Shown piece by piece: positions 40,861 through 53,510 of a stretch of DNA of 64,000 nt. The translations under genes and the position numbers were made by a program. The stretch covers positions 2,294,001 to 2,358,000 of the forward strand of contig NW_027480463.1 of NCBI RefSeq assembly GCF_051401765.1, read 5' to 3'. The notes under the pieces were generated by a model, which made no database searches, was not told the DNA's origin, and saw only the letters and a list, made by a program, of their open reading frames with translations. How positions within the stretch are numbered: position 1 is the stretch's first letter; every line of letters starts with the position of its first letter. The stretch is from Calliopsis andreniformis (taxonomy: Eukaryota; Arthropoda; Insecta; Hymenoptera; Andrenidae).

Positions 40861-42944
40861 CTCAGTCCTCAATCCTCAATCCTCAATCTTAATCTTCAAT
40901 CCTCAGTTCTCAATCTTCAATCCTCAATCCTCAATCCTCAATCCTCAATCCTCAATCTTCAATCTTCAATACACAATCTTCAATCCTGAATCCTCAATCC
41001 TCAATCCTCAATCCCCAATCTTAATATTCAATCCTCAGTACTCAATCATCAAGCCTCAATCCTCAATCCTCAATCCTCAATCCTCTACCTTCAATCCTCA
41101 ATACTCAATCTTCAATCCTCAATCCTCAATCCTCAATCCTCAATCCTCAATCCTCAATCCTCAATCCTCAATCGTCAGTCTTCAATCCTCAATACTCAAT
41201 CTTCAATCCTCAATCCTCAATACTCAATACTCAATCCTCATTCTACAATCCTCAATACCCAATCCTCAATCTTCAATCCTCAATCTTCAATCATCAATAT
41301 TCAATCTTCAATCCTCAATCCTCAATCCTCAATACTCAATCCTCAATCCTCAATGTTCTATCCTCAATACGCAATCCTCAATCTTCAATCATCAATCCTC
41401 AATCCTCATCCTCAATCCTCAATCCTCAATCTTAATCTTCAATCCTCAACACTCAATCTTCAATCCTCATTCTTCAATCCTCAATACCCAATCCTCAATC
41501 TTCAATCCTCAATCCTCAATCCTCAGTTCGCAATCCTCAATCCTCAATCCTCAGACCTCAGGCATCAACACTCAACCCTCAGTCCTCGTTCTCAATCCAC
41601 AACCCTCAATCCTCGATCCTCAATCTTCAATCATCAATATTCAACCTTCAATCCTCAATCCTCAATCCTCAATACTCAATCCTCAATCCTCAATGTTCTA
41701 TCCTCAATACGCAATCCTCAATCTTCAATCCTCAAACCTCAATCCTCAATCCTCAATCCTCAACCCTCAATCTTAATCTTCAATCCTCAGTACTCAATCT
41801 TCAATCCTCAATCCTCAATACTCAATCCTCAATCCTCATTATTCAATCCTCAATACCCAATCCTCAATCTTCAATCCTCAATCCTCAATCCTCAATCCTC
41901 AATCCTCAATCTTCAATCCTCAATCCTCAATCCTCAATCCACAATCCTCAATCTTCAATCCTCGATTCTCAATCTTCAATCCTCAATCCTCATTCCTCAA
42001 TCTTCAATCCTCAGTCCCAAATCCTCAATCTTCAGTCCTCAATCCTCAATCCTCAATCCTCAATCCTCAACCTTAATATTCAATCCTCAGTACTCAATCT
42101 TCAATACTCATTCCTCAATCCTCAATCCTCAATCCTCATTCTTCAATCGTCAACACCCAATCCTCAATCTTCAATCCTCAATCCTCAATCCTCAATTCTC
42201 AATCCTCAATCCTCAATCCTCAGACCTCAAACATCAATACTCAACCCTCAGTCCTCGTCCTCAATCCACAACCCTCAATCCTCGATCCTCAATGTTCAAT
42301 CATCAATATTCAATCTTCAATCCACAATCCTCAATCCTCAATACACAATCCTCAATCCTCAATGTTCTATCCTCAATACGCAATCCTCAATCTTCAATCC
42401 TCAATCCTCAACCCTCAAACCTCAATCCTCAAACTTAATCTTCAATCCTCAGTACTCAATCTTCAATACTCATTCCTCAATCCTCAATCCTCAATCCTCA
42501 ATCCTCAATCTTCAATCCTCAATACCCAATCCTCAATCTTCAATCCTCAATCCTCAATCCTCAGTGCTCAATCCTCAATCCTCAATCCTCAATCTTCAAT
42601 CCTCAGTCAAAAATCCTCAATCTTCAATACTCACTCCTCAATCCTCAATCTTCAATCCTCAATCCTCAATCCTCAGTCCTCAATCCTCAATCCTCAATCC
42701 TCAATCTTCAATCCTCAGTCACAAATACTCAATCTTAAATACTCACTCCTCAATCCTCAATCTTCAATCCTCAATACTCAGTCTTCAATCATCAATCCTC
42801 AATCCTCAATCCTCATTCTTCAATCCTCAATACCCAATCCTCAATCTTCAATCCTCAATCCTCAATCCTCAATTCTCAATCCTCAATCCTCAATCCTCAA
42901 TCCTCAATCCTCAATCCTCAATGTTCAATCCGCAATACCCAATC
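40861..42944. repeat. Patchwork of 6,121-bp-unit fragments
   Basis: From about 40861 to 41930 the sequence matches 19842-20911 (offset 21,019 bp) and 25963-27032. It then passes through a short stretch with CAATCCACAATCC and CTCGATTCTC, and from about 42040 to 42944 it resembles 23520-24280 and 29640-30500, including CAGTCA(A/C)AAATCC marks and a cassette C at 42360. No cassette A occurs in this stretch. It is assembled from pieces found elsewhere in a different order. Confidence 0.75.
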
Positions 42945-43379
42945 CTCAATCCTCTACCCTCAACACTCAATCCTCACTGTTCAATCTTCAATACCCAGTC
43001 ATCAGTCTTCAATCCCCAATCCTCAATCCTCAATCCTCAATCCTCAATCCTCTGTCCTCAAACCACAATCCTGAGCCCTCAACCCGGAATCCTCAATCTT
43101 CAGCCCTAAGTCATCAACAATCAGTTGTGAATCCTCAATCCTCAATAGAATATCCTCAATTCACAGTTTTCAATACTCAATACTCAATCTGCAATCATCA
43201 GACCTCTATCCACAAACATCAATTCCCATCACTCAACCCTCAATACTCAGTCCCCAATCCCCAATCTTCAATCCTCAATCCTCAATCCTCAATCCTCAAC
43301 CTTAATCTTCAATCCTCAATCCTCAATCCTCAATCGTCAATCTTCAATCCTCAATACTCAATCTTCAATCCTCAATCCT
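42945..43379. repeat. Epsilon-bearing fragment joined at 42945
   Basis: At about 42945 a run ending AATGTTCAATCCGCAATACC switches, through CAATCCTCTACCC, into the flank of an epsilon cassette (43199) as found at 33090-33440. After about 43310 it breaks again into plain heptamers with CAATCGTCAATC, and the second 7.6-kb superblock starts at about 43380. A second epsilon cassette follows only 774 bp later at 43973. Confidence 0.75.
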
Positions 43380-44789
43380 CAATCCTCAATCCTCAATCTT
43401 AATCTTCAATCCTCAACACTCAATCTTCAATCCTCATTCTTCAATCCTCAATACCCAATCCTCAATCTTCAGTCCTCAATCCTCAATCCTCAGTTCGCAA
43501 TCCTCAATCCTCAATCCTCAACCCTCATTCTTCAATCCTCAATACCGAATCCTCAATCTTCAATCCTCAATCCTCAATCCTCAATTCAAAATCCTCAATT
43601 CTGAATCCGCAGACTTCAAACATCAATACTCAACCCTCAGTCCTCGTCCTCAATCCACAACCCTCAAACCTCAATCCTCAATATTCAGTCATTAATATTC
43701 AACCTTCAATCCTCAATCCTCAATCCTCTATCCTCAACACTCAATCCTCACTGTTCAATCTTCAATACCCAACCATCAGTCTTCAATCCTCAATCCTCAA
43801 TCCTCAATCCTCAATCCTCAATCCTCTGTCCTCAAACCACAATCCTGAGCCCTCAACCCGGAATCCTCAATCTTCAGCCCTAAGTCCTCAACAATCAGTT
43901 GTGAATCCTCAATCCTCAATAGAATATCCTCAATTGACAGTTTTCAATACTCAATACTCAATCTGCAATCATCAGACCTCTATCCACAAACATCAATTCC
44001 CATCACTCAACCCTCAATACGCAGTCCCCAATCCCCAATCTTCAATCCTCAATCCTCAATCCTCAATCCTCAACCTTAATCTTCAATCCTCAGTACTCAA
44101 TCTTCAATCCTCAATCCTAAATCCTCAATACTCAATCCTCATTCTTCAATCCTCAACACCCAATCCTCAATCTTCAATCCTCAACCTCAATCCTCAATTC
44201 TCAATGCTCAATCCTCAATCCTCAGACCTCAAACAGCAATACTCAACACTCAGTCCTCGTCCACAATCCACAACCCTCAATCCTCGATCCTCAATCTTCA
44301 ATCATCAATATTCAATCTTCAATCCTCAATCCTCAGTCCTCAATACTCAATCCTCAATCCTCAATGTTCTATCCTCAATACGCAATCCTCAATCTTCAAT
44401 CCTCAATCCTCAATCCTCAATCCTCAATCCTCAATCCTCAATCTTAATCTTCATTCCTCAGTACTCACCCTTCAATCCTCAATCCTCAATCCTCAGTCCT
44501 CAAACCTCAATCCTGAATCCACAATCCTGAACCCCCAATATTCAGCCCTCAGACCTCAACAATCAGTTGTGTGTCCTCAATCGTCAATAGAATATCCTCA
44601 ATTCACAGGTTTCAATACTCAATACTCAGCCTGCAATCTTCAAATCTCTATCCACAAACATCAATTCTCATCACTGAACCCTCAATATTCAACGCACAAC
44701 CCTCAACCATCAATCCTCAGTCCTCAAAACTCAATCCCTAATCATCAATCCTGAATCCTCAATCTTCAGCCCTCAGTCCTCAACAATCA

Positions 44790-47706
44790 ATGGTCAATCC
44801 TCAGTCCTCCATAGAGTATCCTCAATTCACAGTTTTCAATACTCAATCCCTATTCTTCAATCTTCAAATCTCAATCCACAAACATCAGTTCTCATCACTC
44901 AACCCTCAACACTCAGTCCTCAGTCTTCAATCCTCAATCATCAATCCTCAATCTTCAATCCTCAATACTCAATCTTCAATCCTCAATCCTCAATTCTCAA
45001 TCCTCAATGCTGAATCCTCAATCGTCAATCCTCAATCCCCAATCCTCAATCTTCTATTCTCAATCCTCAATCGTCAATCCTCAGTCCTCAATCCTCGATC
45101 CTCAATACTCAATCTTCAATCCTCAATCCTCAATCCTCAATCCTCAATTCTCGATCCTCAATCCTCAATCCTCAATCTTCAATCCTCAATCATCAATCCT
45201 CAATCTTCAATCCTCAATACTCAATCTTCAATCCTCAATCCTCAATTCTCAATCCTCAATGCTGAATCCTCAATCGTCAATCCTCAATCCCCAATCCTCA
45301 ATCTTCAATTCTCAATCCTCAATCGTCAATCCTCAGTCCTCAATCCTCGATCCTCAATACTCAATCTTCAATCCTCAATCCTCAATCCTCAATCCTCAAT
45401 CCTCAATCCTCAATCCTCAATTCTCAATCTTCAATCCTCAATACTCAATCTTCAATCCTCAATGCTCAGTCCTCAAATTTCAATTCTGAATCCTCAATCC
45501 GGAATCCTCAATCTTCAGCCCTCAGTCCTCAACAATCAGTTGTCAATCCTCAATCCTCAATAGAATATACTCAATTCACAGTTTTCAATACTCAATACTC
45601 AATCTGCAATCTTCAAATCTCTATCCACAAACATCAATTCTCATCACTCAACCCTCAACACTCAGTCCTCAAAGCTCAATCCTCAATCATCAATTCTCAA
45701 TCTTCAATCCTCAATTCTGAACCTTCAATCCTCAATCCTCAATCCTCAGTCGTCAATCCTCAATCCTCAATCTTAATCTTCAATCCTCAGTTCTCAATCT
45801 TCAATCCTCAATCCTCAATCCTCAATCCTCAATCCTCAATCTTCAATCTTCAATACACAATCTTCAATCCTGAATCCTCAATCCTCAATCCTCAATCCCC
45901 AATCTTAATATTCAATCCTCATTACTCAATCATCAAGCCTCAATCCTCAATCCTCAATCCTCAATCCTCTACCTTCAATCCTCAATACTCAATCTTCAAT
46001 CCTCAATCCTCAATCCTCAACCCTCAATCCTCAATCCTCAATCCTCAATCCTCAATCGTCAATCTTCAATCCTCAATACTCAATCTTCAATCCTCAATCC
46101 TCAATACTCAATACTCAATCCTCATTCTACAATCCTCAATACCCAATCCTCAATCTTCAATCCTCAATCTTCAATCATCAATATTCAATCTTCAATCCTC
46201 AATCCTCAATCCTCAATACTCAATCCTCAATCCTCAATGTTCTATCCTCAATACGCAATCCTCAATCTTCAATCATCAATCCTCAATCCTCATCCTCAAT
46301 CCTCAATCCTCAATCTTAATCTTCAATCCTCAACACTCAATCTTCAATCCTCATTCTTCAATCCTCAATACCCAATCCTCAATCTTCAGTCCTCAATCCT
46401 CAATCCTCAGTTCGCAATCCTCAATCCTCAATCCTCAACCCTCATTCTTCAATCCTCAATACCGAATCCTCAATCTTCAATCCTCAATCCTCAATCCTCA
46501 ATTCTAAATCCTCAATTCTGAATCCGCAGACTTCAAACATCAATACTCAACCCTCAGTCCTCGTCCTCAATCCACAACCCTCAAACCTCAATCCTCAATA
46601 TTCAGTCATTAATATTCAACCTTCAATCCTCAATCCTCAATCCTCTATCCTCAACACTCAATCCTCACTGTTCAATCTTCAATACCCAACCATCAGTCTT
46701 CAATCCTCAATCCTCAATCCTCAATCCTCAATCCTCAATCCTCTGTCCTCAAACCACAATCCTGAGCCCTCAACCCGGAATCCTCAATCTTCAGCCCTAA
46801 GTCCTCAACAATCAGTTGTGAATCCTCAATCCTCAATAGAATATCCTCAATTGACAGTTTTCAATACTCAATACTCAATCTGCAATCATCAGACCTCTAT
46901 CCACAAACATCAATTCCCATCACTCAACCCTCAATACGCAGTCCCCAATCCCCAATCTTCAATCCTCAATCCTCAATCCTCAATCCTCAACCTTAATCTT
47001 CAATCCTCAGTACTCAATCTTCAATCCTCAATCCTAAATCCTCAATACTCAATCCTCATTCTTCAATCCTCAACACCCAATCCTCAATCTTCAATCCTCA
47101 ACCTCAATCCTCAATTCTCAATGCTCAATCCTCAATCCTCAGACCTCAAACAGCAATACTCAACACTCAGTCCTCGTCCACAATCCACAACCCTCAATCC
47201 TCGATCCTCAATCTTCAATCATCAATATTCAATCTTCAATCCTCAATCCTCAGTCCTCAATACTCAATCCTCAATCCTCAATGTTCTATCCTCAATACGC
47301 AATCCTCAATCTTCAATCCTCAATCCTCAATCCTCAATCCTCAATCCTCAATCCTCAATCTTAATCTTCATTCCTCAGTACTCACCCTTCAATCCTCAAT
47401 CCTCAATCCTCAGTCCTCAAACCTCAATCCTGAATCCACAATCCTGAACCCCCAATATTCAGCCCTCAGACCTCAACAATCAGTTGTGTGTCCTCAATCG
47501 TCAATAGAATATCCTCAATTCACAGGTTTCAATACTCAATACTCAGCCTGCAATCTTCAAATCTCTATCCACAAACATCAATTCTCATCACTCAACCCTC
47601 AATATTCAACGCACAACCCTCAACCATCAATCCTCAGTCCTCAAAACTCAATCCCTAATCATCAATCCTGAATCCTCAATCTTCAGCCCTCAGTCCTCAA
47701 CAATCA
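44790..47706. repeat. 2.91-kb higher-order unit, copy 4 (2,917 bp)
   Basis: A unit of the same class in the second cluster, with delta 44865, beta 45614, epsilon 46890 and gamma 47558. It is one heptamer longer than copies 1 and 2 because of an extra CAATCCT near 45380-45420. It carries the CAACCT hexamer near 47100. It is preceded by a partial unit from about 43380 that includes epsilon 43973 and gamma 44641. Confidence 0.91.
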
Positions 47707-50617
47707 ATGGTCAATCCTCAGTCCTCCATAGAGTATCCTCAATTCACAGTTTTCAATACTCAATCCCTATTCTTCAATCTTCAAATCTCAATCCACAAAC
47801 ATCAGTTCTCATCACTCAACCCTCAACACTCAGTCCTCAGTCTTCAATCCTCAATCATCAATCCTCAATCTTCAATCCTCAATACTCAATCTTCAATCCT
47901 CAATCCTCAATTCTCAATCCTCAATGCTGAATCCTCAATCGTCAATCCTCAATCCCCAATCCTCAATCTTCTATTCTCAATCCTCAATCGTCAATCCTCA
48001 GTCCTCAATCCTCGATCCTCAATACTCAATCTTCAATCCTCAATCCTCAATCCTCAATCCTCAATTCTCAATCCTCAATCCTCAATCCTCAATCTTCAAT
48101 CCTCAATCATCAATCCTCAATCTTCAATCCTCAATACTCAATCTTCAATCCTCAATCCTCAATTCTCAATCCTCAATGCTGAATCCTCAATCGTCAATCC
48201 TCAATCACCAATCCTCAATCTTCAATTCTCAATCCTCAATCGTCAATCCTCAGTCCTCAATCCTCGATCCTCAATACTCAATCTTCAATCCTCAATCCTC
48301 AATCCTCAATCCTCAATCCTCAATCCTCAATTCTCAATCTTCAATCCTCAATACTCAATCTTCAATCCTCAATGCTCAGTCCTCAAATTTCAATTCTGAA
48401 TCCTCAATCCGGAATCCTCAATCTTCAGCCCTCAGTCCTCAACAATCAGTTGTCAATCCTCAATCCTCAATAGAATATACTCAATTCACAGTTTTCAATA
48501 CTCAATACTCAATCTGCAATCTTCAAATCTCTATCCACAAACATCAATTCTCATCACTCAACCCTCAACACTCAGTCCTCAAAGCTCAATCCTCAATCCT
48601 CAATTCTCAATCTTCAATCCTCAATTCTGAACCTTCAATCCTCAATCCTCAATCCTCAGTCGTCAATCCTCAATCCTCAATCTTAATCTTCAATCCTCAG
48701 TTCTCAATCTTCAATCCTCAATCCTCAATCCTCAATCCTCAATCCTCAATCTTCAATCTTCAATACACAATCTTCAATCCTGAATCCTCAATCCTCAATC
48801 CTCAATCCCCAATCTTAATATTCAATCCTCATTACTCAATCATCAAGCCTCAATCCTCAATCCTCAATCCTCAATCCTCTACCTTCAATCCTCAATACTC
48901 AATCTTCAATCCTCAATCCTCAATCCTCAACCCTCAATCCTCAATCCTCAATCCTCAATCCTCAATCGTCAATCTTCAATCCTCAATACTCAATCTTCAA
49001 TCCTCAATCCTCAATACTCAATACTCAATCCTCATTCTACAATCCTCAATACCCAATCCTCAATCTTCAATCCTCAATCTTCAATCATCAATATTCAATC
49101 TTCAATCCTCAATCCTCAATCCTCAATACTCAATCCTCAATCCTCAATGTTCTATCCTCAATACGCAATCCTCAATCTTCAGTCATCAATCCTCAATCCT
49201 CATCCTCAATCCTCAATCCTCAATCTTAATCTTCAATCCTCAACACTCAATCTTCAATCCTCATTCTTCAATCCTCAATACCCAATCCTCAATCTTCAAT
49301 CCTCAATCCTCAATCCTCAGTTCGCAATCCTCAATCCTCAATCCTCAACCCTCATTCTTCAATCCTCAATACCGAATCCTCAATCTTCAATCCTCAATCC
49401 TCAATCCTCAATTCTAAATCCTCAATTCTGAATCCGCAGACTTCAAACATCAATACTCAACCCTCAGTCCTCGTCCTCAATCCACAACCCTCAATCCTCA
49501 ATCCTCAATAATCAGTCATTAATATTCAACCTTCAATCCTCAATCCTCAATCCTCTATCCTCAACACTCAATCCTCACTGTTCAATCTTCAATACCCAAC
49601 CATCAGTCTTCAATCCTCAATCCTCAATCCTCAATCCTCAATCCTCAATCCTCTGTCCTCAAACCACAATCCTGAGCCCTCAACCCGGAATCCTCAATCT
49701 TCGGCCCTAAGTCCTCAACAATCAGTTGTGAATCCTCAATCCTCAATAGAATATCCTCAATTCACAGTTTTCAATACTCAATACTCAATCTGCAATCATC
49801 AGACCTCTATCCACAAACATCAATTCCCATCACTCAACCCTCAATACGCAGTCCCCAATCCCCAATCTTCAATCCTCAATCCTCAATCCTCAATCCTCAA
49901 CCTTAATCTTCAATCCTCAGTACTCAATCTTCAATCCTCAATCCTAAATCCTCAATACTCAATCCTCATTCTTCAATCCTCAACACCCAATCCTCAATCT
50001 TCAATCCTCAATCCTCAATCCTCAATTCTCAATGCTCAATCCTCAATCCTCAGACCTCAAACAGCAATACTCAACACTCAGTCCTCGTCCACAATCCACA
50101 ACCCTCAATCCTCGATCCTCAATCTTCAATCATCAATATTCAATCTTCAATCCTCAATCCTCAGTCCTCAATACTCAATCCTCAATCCTCAATGTTCTAT
50201 CCTCAATACGCAATCCTCAATCTTCAATCCTCAATCCTCAATCCTCAATCCTCAATCCTCAATCCTCAATCTTAATCTTCATTCCTCAGTACTCACCCTT
50301 CAATCCTCAATCCTCAATCCTCAGTCCTCAAACCTCAATCCTGAATCCACAATCCTGAACCCCCAATATTCAGCCCTCAGACCTCAACAATCAGTTGTGT
50401 GTCCTCAATCGTCAATAGAATATCCTCAATTCACAGGTTTCAATACTCAATACTCAGCCTGCAATCTTCAAAACTCTATCCACAAACATCAATTCCCATC
50501 ACTCAACCCTCAATATTCAACGCACAACCCTCCACCATCAATCCTCAGTCCTCAAAAGTCAATCCCTAATCCTCAATCCTGTATCCTCAATCTTCAGCCC
50601 TTAGTCCTCAACAATCA
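47707..50617. repeat. 2.91-kb higher-order unit, copy 5 (2,911 bp)
   Basis: Fifth unit, with delta 47782, beta 48524, epsilon 49800 and gamma 50469. It lacks the CAACCT hexamer and ends in the CAAAACTCTATCC gamma variant, exactly like copy 3, so copies 3 and 5 are sisters. It also shares with copy 3 the AATCACCAATCC mark (48206; 37564 in copy 3) and TCTTCGGCCC before epsilon. It lacks the two extra heptamers of copy 3. Confidence 0.91.
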
Positions 50618-51000
50618 ATTGTCAATCCTCTGTCCACCATAGAATATCCTCAATTCACAGTTTTCAATACTCAATCCCTATTCTTCAATCTTCAAATCTC
50701 AATCCACATATATCAATTCTCATCACTCAACCCTCAACACTCAGTCCTCAATCTTCAATCCTCAATCATCAATCCTCAATCTTCAATCCTCAATCCTTAA
50801 TCGACAATTCTTAATCCTCAATCTTCTATCCTCAATACTCAATCTTCAATCCTGAATCCTCAGTCCTCAATGTTCAATCCTCAATCCTCAATTATCAATC
50901 TTCAATCCTCAATTCTCAATCTTCGATCCTCAATCTTGAATCCTCAGTCCCCAATTCTCAATCTTCTATCATCAATCCTCAATCCTCCCATCGTCAATCC

Positions 51001-51284
51001 TCAATACTCAGTCTGCAATCCTCATTCCTCAATCCTCCATCCTCAACACTCAATCCTCAAGCGTCAATCCTCAATCCTCAATCCTCAATCCTCAATCTTC
51101 AATCCACAATTCTCAATCTTCAATCCTCAGTCCTCAACTCTCAATCCTCAACACTCGATCCTCAAACTGCAATCCTCAACCGTCAGTCCTCGTCCTCAAT
51201 CCTCAAACCTCAATCATCAATCCTCAATATTCTATCATCAATACTCAATGTTCAATCCTCAATCCTCAACCCTCAATCCTCAAT
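51001..51284. repeat. Diverged heptamer stretch without close match in the window
   Basis: This short stretch after the second superblock has unusual units such as CAGTCTG, CAAGCGT, CTCCATCC, CAACTCTC, ACACTCGATCC, AAACTGC and AACCGTCAGTCC. I did not recognise a close copy elsewhere in the window. It includes a degenerate cassette B-like CAGTCCTCGTCC near 51186 and TATTCTATCATC near 51228. Confidence 0.6.
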
Positions 51285-52455
51285 CCTCTGTCCTTAGTCC
51301 TCAAACCTCAATCCTCAACCCTCTGCCCTCATCCTCAATCCTCAATCCTCAATCCTCAACCCTCAATCTTCAATCCTCAATACTCACTCTTCAATCCTCA
51401 ATCCTCAGTCCTCAAACCTCAATTCTGAATCCTCAATCCTGAATCCTCAATCTTCAGCCCTCAGTCCTCAACATTCAGTTGTCACTCCACAATCCTCAAT
51501 AGAATATCCTCAATTCACAGTTTTCAATACCCAATACTCAATCTGCAATCTTCAAATCTCTATCCAGAAACATAAATTCTCATCACTCAACCCTCAACAC
51601 TCAGTACTCAATGTTCAATCCTCATCCTCAATTTTGAATCTTCAATGCCCAATACTGAATCTTCAATTCGCAGACCTCAATCCCCAAACCTCAATCCTCA
51701 ATCCTCAATCCTCAGTCTTCAATCCTCAATACTCAATCTTCAATCCTCAATCCGCAATCCTCAATCCTCATCCGTCAATCCTCAATACCCAATCCTCAAT
51801 CTTCAATCCTCAATCCTCAATTCTCAATTCTCAATCCTCAATCCTCAGACCTCAGACATCAATATTCAACACTCAGTCCTCGTCCTCAATCCACAACCCT
51901 CAATCCTCAACCCTCAATGTTTAATCATCAATATTCAATCTTCAATCCTCAATCCTCAATCCCCAATCCTCAATCCTCAATATTCAATCATCAATACTCA
52001 ATCTTCAATCCTCAATCCTCAATCCTCAATCCTCAATACTCAATACTCAATCCTCATTCTTCAACCCTCAATACCCAATCCTCAATCTTCAATCCTCAAT
52101 CCCCAATCCTCAATCTTCAATCCTCAATCGTCAAACCTCAATCCACAATCCTCAATCTTCAATCCTCAATACTCAATCTTCAATCCTCAAGCCTCAATCC
52201 TCAATCCTCAATCCTCAATCCTCAATCCTCAATCGTCAACCTTCAATCCTCAATACTCAATCTTCAATCCTCAATCCTCAGTCCTCAATCCTCAATCCTC
52301 ATTCTTCAATCCTCAATACCCAATCCTCAATCTTCAATCCTCAATCCTCAATCCTCGATCCTCAATCCTCAATCCTCAATCCTCAATCCTCAGACCTCAA
52401 ACACCAATACTCAACCCACAGTCCTCGTCCTCATTCCACAACCCTCAATCCTCAA
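51285..52455. repeat. 2,226-bp-spaced duplication, first copy
   Basis: Matches 53511-54681 at exactly 2,226 bp (318 heptamers). It includes one cassette A (51553), distinguished by CAACATTCAGTTGTCACTCC and CAGAAACATAAATTC, followed by CAATTTTGAATC and TTCAATGCCC. Marks that differ are TCATCCGTC at 51769 against TCATTCGTC, and CTCAACCCACAG near 52412 against CTCAACCCTCAG. The cassette A type is seen again at 62107. Confidence 0.83.
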
Positions 52456-53510
52456 TCCTCAATCCTCAATCCTCAAACCCCAATCTTCAATCCTCAGTCC
52501 CAAATCCTCAATCTTCAATACTCACTCCTCAATCCTCAATCCTCAATCCTCAATCCTCAATCTTAATCTTCAATCCTCAGTAGTCAATCTTCAATCCTCA
52601 ATCCTAAATCCTCAATCCTCGATCGTCAACCTTCAATCCTCAATACTCAATCTTCAATCCTCAATCCTCAATCCTCAATCCTCAATCCTCAATCCTGAAT
52701 CCTCATTCTTCAATCCTCAATACCCAATCCTCAATCTTCAACCCTCAATCCTCAATCCTCAATTCTCAATCCTCAATCCTCAGTCCTCAATCTTCAATCC
52801 TCAATCCTCAATCCTCAGTCCTCAATTCTCGATCTTCAATCCTCAATACTGAACCTTCAATCCTCAATCCTCAATCCTCAGTCCTCAATCCTCAATCCTC
52901 AATCTTAATCTTCAATCCTCAGTACTCAATCTTCAATCCTCAATCCTCAATCCTCAATCCTCAATTCTCAATCTTCAATCCTCAATACTCAATCTTCAAT
53001 CCTCAATCCTCAATCCTCAATCCTCAATCCTCAATCCCCAATCTTAATCTTCAATACTCAGTACTCAATTATCAAGCCTCAATCCTCAATTCTCAATCCT
53101 CAATCCTCTACCTTCAATCCTCAATACTCAATCTTCAATCCTCAATCCTCAATCCTCAATCCTCAATCCTCAATTCTCAATCCTCAATCGTCAATCTTCA
53201 ATCCTCAATACTCAATCTTCAATCCTCAATCCTCAATACTCAATACTCAATCCTCATTCTACAATCCTCAATACCCAATCCTCAATCTTCAATCCTCAAT
53301 CTTCAATCATCAATATTCAATCTTCAATCCTCAATCCTCAATCCTCAATACTCAATCCTCAATCCTCAATGTTCTATCCTCAGTACGCAATCCTCAATCT
53401 TCAATCCTCAATCCTCAATCCTCAATCCTCAATCCTCATTCTTCGATCCTCAATACCCAATCCTCAATCTTCAATCCTCAATCCTCAATCCCCAATTCTC
53501 AATCCTCAAT
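52456..53510. repeat. Satellite spacer between the 2,226-bp-spaced copies
   Basis: Gene-free satellite. The part from about 52480, with CAAACCCCAATCTTC, CAGTCCCAAATCC and CTCGATCGTCAACC, matches the inside of the 1,681-bp units (54885 onward). The later part, with AATTATCAAGCC and CCTCTACCTTC, resembles 57960-58080 and 59930-60010. A cassette C is at 53367. There is no cassette A. Confidence 0.72.

Larger units (their letters stand above)
43380..51000. repeat. 7.6-kb superblock, second copy
   Basis: Second copy of 32745-40372. Marker pairs include 33266/43901, 34155/44790, 37065/47707, 39100/49728 and 40242/50870. It begins at about 43379, where a run of plain CAATCCT units leads into CTTAATCTTCAATCCTCAAC. 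Because the order of units 2 and 3 matches that of units 4 and 5, the block was probably duplicated after the tandem units formed. Confidence 0.88.
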
